Source: UBA6109 sp964506465 (GTDB lineage: Bacteria; Desulfobacterota; Syntrophia; Syntrophales; UBA6109). From it: 64,000 nt of DNA. The DNA lies in NCBI GenBank assembly GCA_964506465.1, contig CAZDLM010000004.1:1-64000 (forward strand). Direction: 5' to 3'. The translations under genes and the position numbers were made by a program. Of the stretch, positions 24,430 to 32,609 are shown one piece after another; position 1 is the stretch's first letter; each line of letters opens with the position of its first letter. A model generated the notes under the pieces. The model had not been told where the DNA came from. It ran no database searches and saw only the letters and a program-made list of their open reading frames with translations.

Positions 24430-25212
24430 TTATTCTCCCGTGAATATCGGCTTTCTCTTCTCCAAGAAAGCTTTTCGGCCTTCCTCGAAGTCTTTTGTTG
24501 AAAATGCGATCGCCTGCATATTCGCTTCCATTTCCATGTAGGCTCGGACATTCATTGGCCAAAGATTTAATGCCGCCTTGATCATTGCGTAAGTACGCGT
24601 CGGCCCGGTTACAAACGTTGCCGCCAGGTCAGACACTTCCTGCATGAGTTGCTCTGCGGGAACGACCCTCTCTACCAGTCCCAGGCGATCAGCTTCCCTT
24701 GCCTCAATTGGACGGGCCGTTATCATGATTTCCTTGGCCCGCGCGACACCGACGCGAAGAGGCAAGTTGTAAAATCCTCCCATATCAGGAACCAGTCCCA
24801 TTTTTGCGAAGGATTGTTGGAAACGGGCGTTATCCGCGGCTATGATGAAATCTGCGGCTAGTGCGATGTTGAATCCGGCTCCCATAGCTGCGCCGTTTAC
24901 GGCGGCGATGATAGGTTTTTCCAAATCCATCATCGAACGAATGATGTTCTGTGGTCCTGTTTTCATACGATCGCGGCCGGCGGAAGCCGTCATCATGCTT
25001 CCCCATGTGGTAATATCGCCGCCTGCACAGAATGCTTTGCCCGACCCGGTCATGATAAGTACTTTGATCTCTCGATCAGCAGCCACTCTGCTGAGCACGA
25101 CATTCAGTTCTTCCCGCATGACCATATCCAGTGCGTTCATCCGTTTAGGATTGTTCAACGTCACCTTTCCGATACCGTCTTTCTTTTCAAAGATTATTTT
25201 TTGATATTCCAT
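24430..25212 (-). CDS. Enoyl-CoA hydratase/isomerase family protein (crotonase fold), first copy
   Basis: This 260-residue crotonase has the oxyanion-hole motifs KAFCAGGD and VNGAAMGAG. The two hydratase glutamates of rat crotonase (Glu144 in GGCE and Glu164 in QPE) are replaced by Asn and Phe (GAGFN, QQSFA). The Asp of LVPDMGG is present, as in PaaG-type isomerases. A double-bond isomerase or other crotonase chemistry is therefore more likely than simple hydration. It is the last gene of the TRAP/CoA operon, 301 bp after dctM. GGAGGGATATTG precedes the ATG. Confidence 0.9.
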   Translation of the reverse strand: MEYQKIIFEKKDGIGKVTLNNPKRMNALDMVMREELNVVLSRVAADREIKVLIMTGSGKAFCAGGDITTWGSMMTASAGRDRMKTGPQNIIRSMMDLEKPIIAAVNGAAMGAGFNIALAADFIIAADNARFQQSFAKMGLVPDMGGFYNLPLRVGVARAKEIMITARPIEAREADRLGLVERVVPAEQLMQEVSDLAATFVTGPTRTYAMIKAALNLWPMNVRAYMEMEANMQAIAFSTKDFEEGRKAFLEKRKPIFTGE

Positions 25213-25513
25213 GGTGCCAATATCCCTCCTTGCCTACTTGCACCTCTTGCCGAACGTGATCGAACTATACTGGCACCCTTCATCGGAGCGATGCGGTGAA
25301 GTGGTGAGAACTGGGAGCACTCTTGCAGCGTTGTCCAGAGAATTTGAGCCCAAGGCCCCGTCACGCCACAACAGGATGGAGCGGGCGGACCGGAACGAAG
25401 GCCGCCGTAGCGACGTTTGGCGACAGAGGAGCGGAAGAAGTTGGTTCGTCTTTCTTCGTAATCCACCAAGCCAAGTCCGATCCCAATTGCCGCATGCTCC
25501 ATTCACAATCGCT
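25213..25513. other. Intra-operon spacer between dctM and the distal crotonase
   Basis: These 301 bp contain no gene I can support. The minus-strand ribosome site GGAGGGATATTG for the crotonase is at the low end. A weak promoter could exist for that gene (TATAGT-like hexamer about 50 bp upstream) but no convincing -35 is seen. Confidence 0.4.
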
Positions 25514-26821
25514 TCAGGCAGAGAACTTCGTCAGCCACATGGCGATTTCGGGAAAGAAAATCAGGGTGATCGTTCCCCCAATCATGACCGCGAAAAAGGG
25601 AATCAACCACTTGAAGATATCCTCCATTTGGGCGTCCTTTCCGCCCAGGGCGGCCGCCACGTAAGTGTTGACGCCGACAGGGGGAGTAATGAGACCGATC
25701 TCGCACATCACCGTGATAAAAACGCCAAAAAAGATCGGATCGATCCCCAGTTTCACAATGATCGGGAAAACGATTGGCAGGGTCACAATCATCATCCCGT
25801 AGATATCGAGAAACATGCCGAGAACACAGTATATCGGGATAAGGGCCAATAAAAAGCCGGCCTGTCCGAATCCGGATTCTGTGATGACACTAATCATTCT
25901 GGGCATCGCGTCCGTAAGCACAAGGAAGCGGGCGTAAAGGATTCCACCCGCAACGATGGTGAGCACCATGGCCGTGAGTTGCCCAGCCCGTCGAACAGAC
26001 TGGAGTGTTTTCCTCCAATTGAAGCGGTTCGCAAAAATCATGCAGAAGACCACGAACAAGGTAGCGCATCCGGCCGCCTCCGTGGGCGTGTAAATTCCGC
26101 TATAGATTCCACCGATAATGATGAAAAAAATGATGGGAATGACGCTCATCTTCGGGAGGACATTAAGCCGCTCGTTCCAAGTGGCGCTTCCACCGGCGGG
26201 AGCGGCGGACGGACGGATCAGAGCGATCCCATAGCTGGTCAGGCAGAAAAGAGCCGTGAGGAGAATGCCGGGAATGATGCCAGCAATGAAAAGCTTGCCG
26301 ATCGATTGCTCTGTGACGATGGCATAAAACACCATGCCCAAACTGGGAGGAATCAGAATTCCCAGCGTACCACCTGCGGATAGGGCCGCCATGGAGAGTC
26401 CCGGGTCGTAACCGTGCTTTTTCAACTCGGGATAGCTCATCGAGCCGATGGAAGCGACTGTCGCCGTGCTGGAGCCGGTGACGGCAGCAAAACCTGCGCA
26501 GCTCATGAACGCCGTGATAAGCAGCCCGCCGGGAAGGCGGGAAAGCCATTTTTGCATACCGTTGTAGAAATCGGTGGCGAACCCGCCTTGGTAGGCGAAT
26601 TCACCGGTAAGGATAAAAAGTGGCACGCAGGCAAAAGTGTAGGACAGGGCATGCTCCCATGTGACGATGGACAATTGGCTCAAGGCGACCTGAAAGCCCT
26701 CCAGATAGCTATAGCCGGTAAATCCGACAATGGCCAAGGCGAATCCAATTGGCACGCCCACCACCATAAGAGTTAGTAAGAATACCACGCTGAGAATGGT
26801 AATGACGGTCATGCTATCCAT
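25514..26821 (-). CDS. dctM: TRAP transporter large permease DctM
   Basis: This 435-residue membrane protein has about 12 hydrophobic helices. Family features include VGVPIGFALAIVGFTGY near the start, SGSSTATVASIG-like region (CAGFAAVTGSSTATVAS), GTLGILIPPS and GLITPPVGVNTYV near the end. It uses the Na+ or H+ gradient to carry a substrate delivered by DctP. The start is fixed by AAGGAGTG before the ATG. It is coupled to dctQ (59 bp upstream) and dctP. Confidence 0.93.
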   Translation of the reverse strand: MDSMTVITILSVVFLLTLMVVGVPIGFALAIVGFTGYSYLEGFQVALSQLSIVTWEHALSYTFACVPLFILTGEFAYQGGFATDFYNGMQKWLSRLPGGLLITAFMSCAGFAAVTGSSTATVASIGSMSYPELKKHGYDPGLSMAALSAGGTLGILIPPSLGMVFYAIVTEQSIGKLFIAGIIPGILLTALFCLTSYGIALIRPSAAPAGGSATWNERLNVLPKMSVIPIIFFIIIGGIYSGIYTPTEAAGCATLFVVFCMIFANRFNWRKTLQSVRRAGQLTAMVLTIVAGGILYARFLVLTDAMPRMISVITESGFGQAGFLLALIPIYCVLGMFLDIYGMMIVTLPIVFPIIVKLGIDPIFFGVFITVMCEIGLITPPVGVNTYVAAALGGKDAQMEDIFKWLIPFFAVMIGGTITLIFFPEIAMWLTKFSA

Positions 26822-26880
26822 GAAGCACTCCTTTTTTGCGATGCGCAGACACTGAGGATTGACGAATGCTGCATTGCCTA

Positions 26881-27378
26881 TCAGTGTCTCTTCAGCGGTT
26901 CGTGCCGTACGACAGTCGAAAGAGCCAACTGCAGAATGAAGACGATAAGACACAACAAAGCCACTGCCTTGAAGGGCCAGATCGACATATGGAGTTCCGA
27001 GCTCACTTCATGGGCGCCGACCGCGTAGACAAGCTCACGAAAGATCTTCCACGCCATCGCGGCAAAGAGAAGCGCTCCCGCGATACCGATAATAACGTCG
27101 CAGGTCCGCCTGAGACTTCTCGAGGTCCTTGCATAGACGATGTCCATCCTCACGTGCGTATCGACATTCCAACAGTCGGTGAGGAAGAGAAAAAAGGAGA
27201 GCAGCAGCATGTATTCACACAGCTCGTGTGCGCCGAGCATGGGGCTGTTGAAAAAGTAGCGCATGACAACGTCCATGGCAATGAGAACAGTCAAGGCGAT
27301 GATAAAAAAAGCTCCCACATAACTGAAGATCCTGCTCACTCTCTCACAGATGGCATCCAGTTTTACTAACGCTTCCAT
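26881..27378 (-). CDS. dctQ: TRAP transporter small permease DctQ
   Basis: This 165-residue protein has four membrane helices. RIFSYVGAFFIIALTVLIAM is the first, followed by VVMRYFFNSPMLGAHELCEY with the conserved Arg and Glu of DctQ. GGAG lies 8 bp before the chosen ATG; a start further up in the same frame is not favoured. It pairs with DctM. The 171-bp gap to dctP contains a hairpin that may separate expression of the binding protein from the permeases. Confidence 0.85.
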   Translation of the reverse strand: MEALVKLDAICERVSRIFSYVGAFFIIALTVLIAMDVVMRYFFNSPMLGAHELCEYMLLLSFFLFLTDCWNVDTHVRMDIVYARTSRSLRRTCDVIIGIAGALLFAAMAWKIFRELVYAVGAHEVSSELHMSIWPFKAVALLCLIVFILQLALSTVVRHEPLKRH

Positions 27379-27428
27379 GGCTACGCTCCAGTCGTTGAGG
27401 AGAAGGATTTTTACAGCGTCTTCGTTTT

Positions 27429-27469
27429 CATGGGAAAGAGGACAAGATTTCTCTGTCCCCTCTCCCATG
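27429..27469 (-). other. Intercistronic hairpin between dctP and dctQ
   Basis: CATGGGAAAGAGGACA (27429-27444) pairs with TGTCCCCTCTCCCATG (27454-27469) at 14 of 16 positions. The loop is 9 nt. No U-run follows it on the minus strand, so it looks like an mRNA-processing or stabilising hairpin. On the plus strand a T8 follows six bases later, but no plus-strand gene precedes it. Confidence 0.6.
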
Positions 27470-27549
27470 ATCTCGTTTTTTTTGCGACTACCGGGGTTTT
27501 CCACTTTGACAGCGCCGGGAATCGCCGCAACGCGAAAGACGTTGTTGCT

Positions 27550-28632
27550 CTATTTGAGTCTGTCCGACTCAACATGCTCCTTGACGAGTTGCTGCTCGGG
27601 CATCTTGGCATACTTAATAACCAGGGCACCCATCTTCTGGAGCATTTCCTTCGCCTGCTTGCCCTTACCGGCTTTATCACAGTCGGCAAGCCACTTATCG
27701 TCGACGGCGGCAACGGCTGGCGTCTTGAAGTCGTTTACGGATGTCTTGGTGACCTGAGCGCCTTTCTTGGGCCACTCTTCGAGAGCCTTTGCCGTCTTTT
27801 GCTCGTAGTCCTGGGCCAATCTCATGCCGCATTCACGGAAAACGCGATAGACGATATCCTGGATATCCTTCGGCAGTCTTTTGAAGGTCTTCGGGCTCAT
27901 CGCAACGGGAACATCTGTTGTGGCAATAGGCAGGACCGTCAAGTGCTTGCCCACCTCGTTGAGACGATAGGACATGGCGCTGGCTGGACTTATGAAGCAG
28001 CCGTCGATGACGCCTCGTTCGAGAGAAGCGTATATTTCCGTCGTCGGCATCATGACTGGCACTGCGCCAAGGGCCTTGAGGACTTCGGCATGGATGCCGC
28101 CGCCGCTGCGGATCTTCATTCCTTTCAAGTCCGCAAGTGTGGCCACCGGCTTTCTCAGAGCTGTCAGAAAGTAGTTGTTCGTCACACACCAGTAGGCCAG
28201 CATGGACCCTGTCGCCTCGTATTCCTTTTTAATGAATTCGGGATAGATCTCCTCCATGATCCGGACGCCGATGAGCGCGTTCGGGAACTTGAAAGGAAGT
28301 CCTCCGCCGAGGGCCAGGTTGAAGCCCGTGGGTTCATAGATGGGGTACGCAAGAGATATGTCAGAAATACCGGAGCGCAGAGCTTCGAAACCTTTCTTGG
28401 CACTGTGCAGGGCTTCCGAGTGATACATCTTGATTTTCACACGCCCGTTGGTTCTTTTCTCGATTTCGTCGGCTCCCCACTGGTGAACAACCTGCACGTG
28501 ATGAGTCGGCGGAAGGTAACTCGAATATTTCAATGTAATCGGCGCATCGGCTGCACCTGCGTAAGAACCGAAGAACAGAAGACCGGCTACCCCTCCGACA
28601 ATGCAACCAATTCTTGCTCTCCAATTTCGCAT
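27550..28632 (-). CDS. dctP: TRAP transporter substrate-binding protein DctP
   Basis: This 360-residue periplasmic binding protein has a signal peptide ending SYAGAADA. Family motifs include LKYSSYLPPTHH after it and LKGMKIRSGGGIH in the middle, with the ligand-binding Arg in KIRSGG. FISPASAMSYRLNEVGKHLT and the Trp-rich C-terminal helices are typical. TRAP DctP proteins bind carboxylates through the conserved Arg, so a mono- or dicarboxylic acid (or an aromatic acid) is expected. Ligand cannot be named from sequence. It is first of the three TRAP genes in transcription order. Confidence 0.93.
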   Translation of the reverse strand: MRNWRARIGCIVGGVAGLLFFGSYAGAADAPITLKYSSYLPPTHHVQVVHQWGADEIEKRTNGRVKIKMYHSEALHSAKKGFEALRSGISDISLAYPIYEPTGFNLALGGGLPFKFPNALIGVRIMEEIYPEFIKKEYEATGSMLAYWCVTNNYFLTALRKPVATLADLKGMKIRSGGGIHAEVLKALGAVPVMMPTTEIYASLERGVIDGCFISPASAMSYRLNEVGKHLTVLPIATTDVPVAMSPKTFKRLPKDIQDIVYRVFRECGMRLAQDYEQKTAKALEEWPKKGAQVTKTSVNDFKTPAVAAVDDKWLADCDKAGKGKQAKEMLQKMGALVIKYAKMPEQQLVKEHVESDRLK

Positions 28633-28646
28633 GACTTGCCTCCTCC

Positions 28647-29516
28647 TTATATTATTGTGTATGTTGCTTCGTAAGCCGCTTTCAAATTCGCAAAATACTT
28701 GTCGAACGACTCCCCTTCTATGTCGCTCTTGCTGCCGAGGAAAATGTTCGTCGGATCCACGTTCCGAATAATTCTGATTTCTTCCTCAGTCGGCGGAAGC
28801 GTTTCTTGCACGTCTGGACTGGTCTTCAGGTCCCAGCTTACATTATCCATGATCTCCTGGACCGTTACTCCAGGGAAGAGTTCCGCCAGATACATCTCCT
28901 TTGTAACCGGATCGAATCGAAAGATGCACCTGTTTGTGACGACCGTCTCGGGACCGCCACCGCTCAACCCAGCCTTTTTCCTTGCGTCACCTCCTTCTAG
29001 GAAACCGGGACTGGTTATATAATCCACCTTCTCGACAAATCGTTTCTTTTCGAGCCGCATGATAATGACAAGCCGTTTCACGGAAGAGGCCATATCGTTT
29101 GCACCCCCGGACCCCCCCAGGCGCACGGTTGGCTTAAAGTAATCTGTCCCACCACCAAGGATGGCCGTACTGTTCAAATTCCCGTACTTATCAATTTGTG
29201 CGCCGCCGACAACGCCGATATCAACAAAACCCCGTTGGATGTCGCCCAGGATTCTCCAAAGTTCTGTCGCAGCCATTGCATTGTCCGTTGTTGAATTGTC
29301 TCCCACGGAAAACATGATTCTCCGTGAGATCGGGCCGATCCCACCGCCCTCGAACATCAGCAGCGCATTGGGGGCATGAGCGCGTGTAGCGACTGTCGAT
29401 GCAAGCAGGGGGATGCCAACTCCAACGAACACCCGATCATAATCTCTAATGATTCGGGAACAGACGCAAACCATCAACTCCTCTCGACTGTAATGCTCCG
29501 CTACCATGGCCTTCAC
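28647..29516 (-). CDS. CoA-transferase subunit B (family I, glutaconate-CoA-transferase-like)
   Basis: This 289-residue beta subunit has the active-site Glu56 in MFEGGGIGP, the residue that carries the gamma-glutamyl-CoA intermediate in the GctB family. VGGAQIDKYGNLNST follows. The pair transfers CoA from acetyl-, propionyl- or succinyl-CoA to an acid. It overlaps subunit A (upstream) by 4 bp and is 14 bp from dctP. Specificity is not readable from the sequence. Confidence 0.9.
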   Translation of the reverse strand: MKAMVAEHYSREELMVCVCSRIIRDYDRVFVGVGIPLLASTVATRAHAPNALLMFEGGGIGPISRRIMFSVGDNSTTDNAMAATELWRILGDIQRGFVDIGVVGGAQIDKYGNLNSTAILGGGTDYFKPTVRLGGSGGANDMASSVKRLVIIMRLEKKRFVEKVDYITSPGFLEGGDARKKAGLSGGGPETVVTNRCIFRFDPVTKEMYLAELFPGVTVQEIMDNVSWDLKTSPDVQETLPPTEEEIRIIRNVDPTNIFLGSKSDIEGESFDKYFANLKAAYEATYTII

Positions 29517-30424
29517 CTCTCGATTCTAGGAATTCGGCTGTTGTCATATTCCATTTTCTGGAGCTTGGCCAATCTCTCCTGGCCTATCTTCCTCAGAAAA
29601 GCGTCATGGTCAGCGCCCAGCATCCTATCCAGAAGTGAATCAAAGCCCCCCTGAGTTTTCGAGGCCATAGCCCACTCCCTCCTGCAATTCGTATCTACCC
29701 AGTAATAAGAGGGTGTCCCGTATGGATAAGCTCCAAAGGGTAGTTCAACTACCGCGCTGACGCAATAATAGGGTATCTGAGTCATATTCGGAATTTTCCT
29801 GAATTCAGAAGTCGGCACAATTTCCTCACAAGTGAGAATGACCTTCTTGGCAGCGCGGGCGGCGTTCAGATCATCGCCCAAAACCCCCCAAATCTGACCA
29901 TTTCCTAACTTGTCCGCCCTTTGAACATGAATCAGGGCGACATCCGGATTTGCCGCGGGGACAAGTGCAACCTGTTCGCCTTTGTAAGGATCAGAAATTA
30001 CTTTGACCTTCTTGTTGTAGACAGGAATGTCGGTACCGAGAAGCGATTTCACAGGCATGAATGGAACCCCCAATGACCCCGCCAGAAGTCGCATTCCGAC
30101 CGCCAGGTTCGAGTAGTCTTCCACTTCGATCGACCTTGGTTGACCTTTCTCCACGGCTCTGCGAAAATTAAAAGCATTCGCAACTGAGATCCAAACCCAG
30201 GCACACTCCACTTTTCTCACCAGACCGGCCCCGATGAGAAAATCGACGGCTTCGCTGTTGCTGTCAACGATGACGCACAGATCCTTCTTTCTCTGGCGGA
30301 GGATTTCACACACGGCCCCCATCGGCACCCTGGCAAGGAAACCGCCCACCGAAATCGTATCTCCGTCTGAGATACATGTGGAGACAGCTTCGCTGAGACT
30401 GCAGACCTTGTTTATCGATGGCAT
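29513..30424 (-). CDS. CoA-transferase subunit A (family I, glutaconate-CoA-transferase-like)
   Basis: This 303-residue alpha subunit starts with a helix MPSINKVCSLSEAVSTCI and the family loop DGDTISVGGFLARVPMGAV, then GAGLVRKVECAWVW. LIHVQRADKLGNGQIWG and the C-terminal DTNCRREWAMAS correspond to the CoA-binding half. It is translationally coupled (ATGA) to subunit B. Together they would activate the imported acid without ATP, typical for anaerobes. Confidence 0.9.
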   Translation of the reverse strand: MPSINKVCSLSEAVSTCISDGDTISVGGFLARVPMGAVCEILRQRKKDLCVIVDSNSEAVDFLIGAGLVRKVECAWVWISVANAFNFRRAVEKGQPRSIEVEDYSNLAVGMRLLAGSLGVPFMPVKSLLGTDIPVYNKKVKVISDPYKGEQVALVPAANPDVALIHVQRADKLGNGQIWGVLGDDLNAARAAKKVILTCEEIVPTSEFRKIPNMTQIPYYCVSAVVELPFGAYPYGTPSYYWVDTNCRREWAMASKTQGGFDSLLDRMLGADHDAFLRKIGQERLAKLQKMEYDNSRIPRIER

Positions 30425-30550
30425 TTCTTGTCTCCTTTGCTCGCCTTGCGCGCGGGTCCTTCGATAGTCAGGATGCCTTTTGCAGCCGATCTTTCACATG
30501 GGGACTGCTTGTTCATCCGTCAAAATCGAGGAAGACGCGATCGCTGCGAC

Positions 30551-31336
30551 TCATTTGATGAAAACCGGTGGCCTCTTTTCAACAAAGGCGTGAATTCCTT
30601 CCAGTCCTTCCTGGGAATCTGCGGCCAGAACCATGGACCGTCTCTCATCCTCCAACTGTCGTTCAAGATTCGGCAGCACGGAGCGGTTTAAGAGCATCTT
30701 CGCCTGCCCCAGGGCAAAGGAGGCCCCCTTGGTCAGCTTTTCAGCCCATTCTGTAGCCGCTTTCAGAACCTGATCCTCTGCACAAACGGCGTGAACAACC
30801 CCCCATTCCAGAGCTGCCTGGGCATTGATTACCGGATCCAACATGACCATTTGGAGCGCCCGCGCCTGTCCTAGTATTGCTGGAGCAAAAGCCGTCCATC
30901 CTGCGTCCGGGACCAACCCGCTGCTGGTATACGCCTGACGGAATTTTGCCTTCTCGGATGCCACTCTCAAGTCACATGCCAACGCCAGGCTGAACCCCGC
31001 TCCCGCAGTGATTCCATTGATTGCGGCAATGACAGGCTGCCGCATTCGCCGCAGATCGGCGATCAGGCAATGGAGAGACCTCGTCATTTGCGCGAGAGTT
31101 TTGGAAGGTGCGACAGGTAAGAAATCGTAGATCTTCTTTAAGTCCCCGCCGGCGCAAAATCCCTTCCCGGACCCCGTGATGATCAGCACCCTCGTATTCG
31201 ACGACGCAGAACACAATTCTATCTTATCTCGTAATTCATCGATAAGGACCTGATCCAGAGCGTTAAAGCTGTCAGGCCGGTTCAACGTCAGGATGCAGAT
31301 TCCCGCCTTTTCCTCACTGAGAACGAAATTCGACAT
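30551..31336 (-). CDS. Enoyl-CoA hydratase/isomerase family protein (crotonase fold), second copy
   Basis: This 261-residue crotonase has GKGFCAGGDL and INGITAGAGFSLALACD as oxyanion-hole motifs. The Glu144 and Glu164 equivalents of crotonase are Ser and Tyr (GAGFS, FRQAY). LVPDAGW and the EWGVVH motif strongly recall PaaG, an isomerase of oxepin/epoxyphenylacetyl-CoA that uses the Asp. It is therefore more likely an isomerase than a hydratase. It lies 126 bp upstream of the CoA-transferase genes and 39 bp after the acyl-CoA dehydrogenase gene. Confidence 0.9.
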   Translation of the reverse strand: MSNFVLSEEKAGICILTLNRPDSFNALDQVLIDELRDKIELCSASSNTRVLIITGSGKGFCAGGDLKKIYDFLPVAPSKTLAQMTRSLHCLIADLRRMRQPVIAAINGITAGAGFSLALACDLRVASEKAKFRQAYTSSGLVPDAGWTAFAPAILGQARALQMVMLDPVINAQAALEWGVVHAVCAEDQVLKAATEWAEKLTKGASFALGQAKMLLNRSVLPNLERQLEDERRSMVLAADSQEGLEGIHAFVEKRPPVFIK

Positions 31337-31375
31337 CTTTCAACCTTCCATATCGCTGTAGTAAATGGTTTATTG

Positions 31376-32536
31376 CTATGCACCTTTTTTCCACTGGTTG
31401 ATCCTTCTTCCTAGCACCTTGGACGCCACGATGTTCTTGTGGATTTCCATCGTACCTCCGGCAATTGCATAACCGCGAACCCTGCGATACAGGAACTCCA
31501 TCGGGTATTCGCACATGTAGCCGTAGCCGCCATATATTTGAATCGCCTCATCGCAGACTTCTTTGGCGGCCTGCATCGTAATCAGTTTCGCTACGGACGT
31601 TTCATATTCAGACGGAAGACCCGTGGTGGTGTTGTTAGCCGCACGGTACAGAAGATATCGCGATGCCTCCAATTTTGCAGCCATATCCGCAAGTTTCCAC
31701 TGAATCCCCTGGAAATCGCAGATTTCACGATTGAATTGCCTCCGTTCCTGTGAATACTGAACCGCTCTGTCCATCGCACCCTGCGCAACGCCCAGAGTAC
31801 GGGCGATAGACGCCAGACGTTCCGCGTTATAGATCTCCATTAAAGATCCGAAGGCATCGCCGCTGATGAGCACATTGGATGCAGGCACCCGGCAATCCTC
31901 AAAGAACAATTGGTACTGGGCATCACCGCACATGTTCATCATCGGCTTGCTCAGCGTAAATCCCGGCGCGCCCCTTTCTACCACAATGGCCCCTATGCCG
32001 CGGGCCTTGGCCGCCTTGTCAAACAGCGCATACACGACAAAGACATCGGCCAGATCAGCCATGCTGATAAAAGTCTTGCTGCCATTCAGTACATACTCGT
32101 TCCCGTCCCGATCGGCCGTGGTCTTCAAAGCGGTGGCTGCAGAACCGGCTTCCGGTTCACTGATGGCAATGCTCACAAAGAGCTCCCCTTTACAGATCCG
32201 CGGAAGATATTTCTCCTTCAACTCCTTGCTGGCCAGTACCTTGATAAAGTCCGCCTGCCCGATGCTCGTGTCCAACATCAGTTCAGCACTGCGGGGGCAG
32301 TGGCGCGCCATTTCTTCCAAAGCCAGACAGCAATCAAAGAGACTTAACCCTGATCCGCCGTATTCCTCCGGGATATTCATACCAAGCAGACATTGATTTG
32401 CTAATTTCCTTATCCTGATTTTTTTGTTTTCCTGGGTGTCAATTTCCGGGAAGGCGATAGGGGCAAGTTCCTTCGCCGCAAACTTATTGATGGTAGCAAT
32501 CAGGAGTTTTTGTTCGTCCGAAAGTTGAAAATCCAT
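31376..32536 (-). CDS. Acyl-CoA dehydrogenase
   Basis: This 386-residue FAD enzyme starts MDFQLSDEQ, has ISEPEAGS near 140 (FAD/substrate loop), the FAD-binding QIYGGYGYM near 345 and a C-terminal YAIAGGTMEI. The usual Glu of YEGT is Gly here. Members such as isovaleryl-CoA dehydrogenase use a Glu in another helix, and AERLA (NAERLASIA) offers that residue. A branched or unusual acyl-CoA substrate is plausible. The ATG is preceded by GGAGGGATAC; an earlier open leader has no family similarity. It is the second gene of the operon. Confidence 0.93.
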   Translation of the reverse strand: MDFQLSDEQKLLIATINKFAAKELAPIAFPEIDTQENKKIRIRKLANQCLLGMNIPEEYGGSGLSLFDCCLALEEMARHCPRSAELMLDTSIGQADFIKVLASKELKEKYLPRICKGELFVSIAISEPEAGSAATALKTTADRDGNEYVLNGSKTFISMADLADVFVVYALFDKAAKARGIGAIVVERGAPGFTLSKPMMNMCGDAQYQLFFEDCRVPASNVLISGDAFGSLMEIYNAERLASIARTLGVAQGAMDRAVQYSQERRQFNREICDFQGIQWKLADMAAKLEASRYLLYRAANNTTTGLPSEYETSVAKLITMQAAKEVCDEAIQIYGGYGYMCEYPMEFLYRRVRGYAIAGGTMEIHKNIVASKVLGRRINQWKKGA

Positions 32537-32568
32537 GTGTATCCCTCCATCTCTCGCACTTTCCAGGT

Positions 32569-32600
32569 GCGAGGGGCCATCCAGAAAGATGGCCCCTCGC
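32569..32600 (-). other. Intercistronic hairpin between the citryl-CoA-lyase-like and acyl-CoA dehydrogenase genes
   Basis: GCGAGGGGCCATC (32569-32581) and GATGGCCCCTCGC (32588-32600) form a perfect 13-bp stem with a 6-nt loop. One more A:T pair extends it to 14 bp. No U-run follows on the minus strand, so it is more likely a stabilising or partial-termination element between genes 1 and 2 of the island operon. Confidence 0.75.
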
Positions 32601-32609
32601 ATGCGACGG

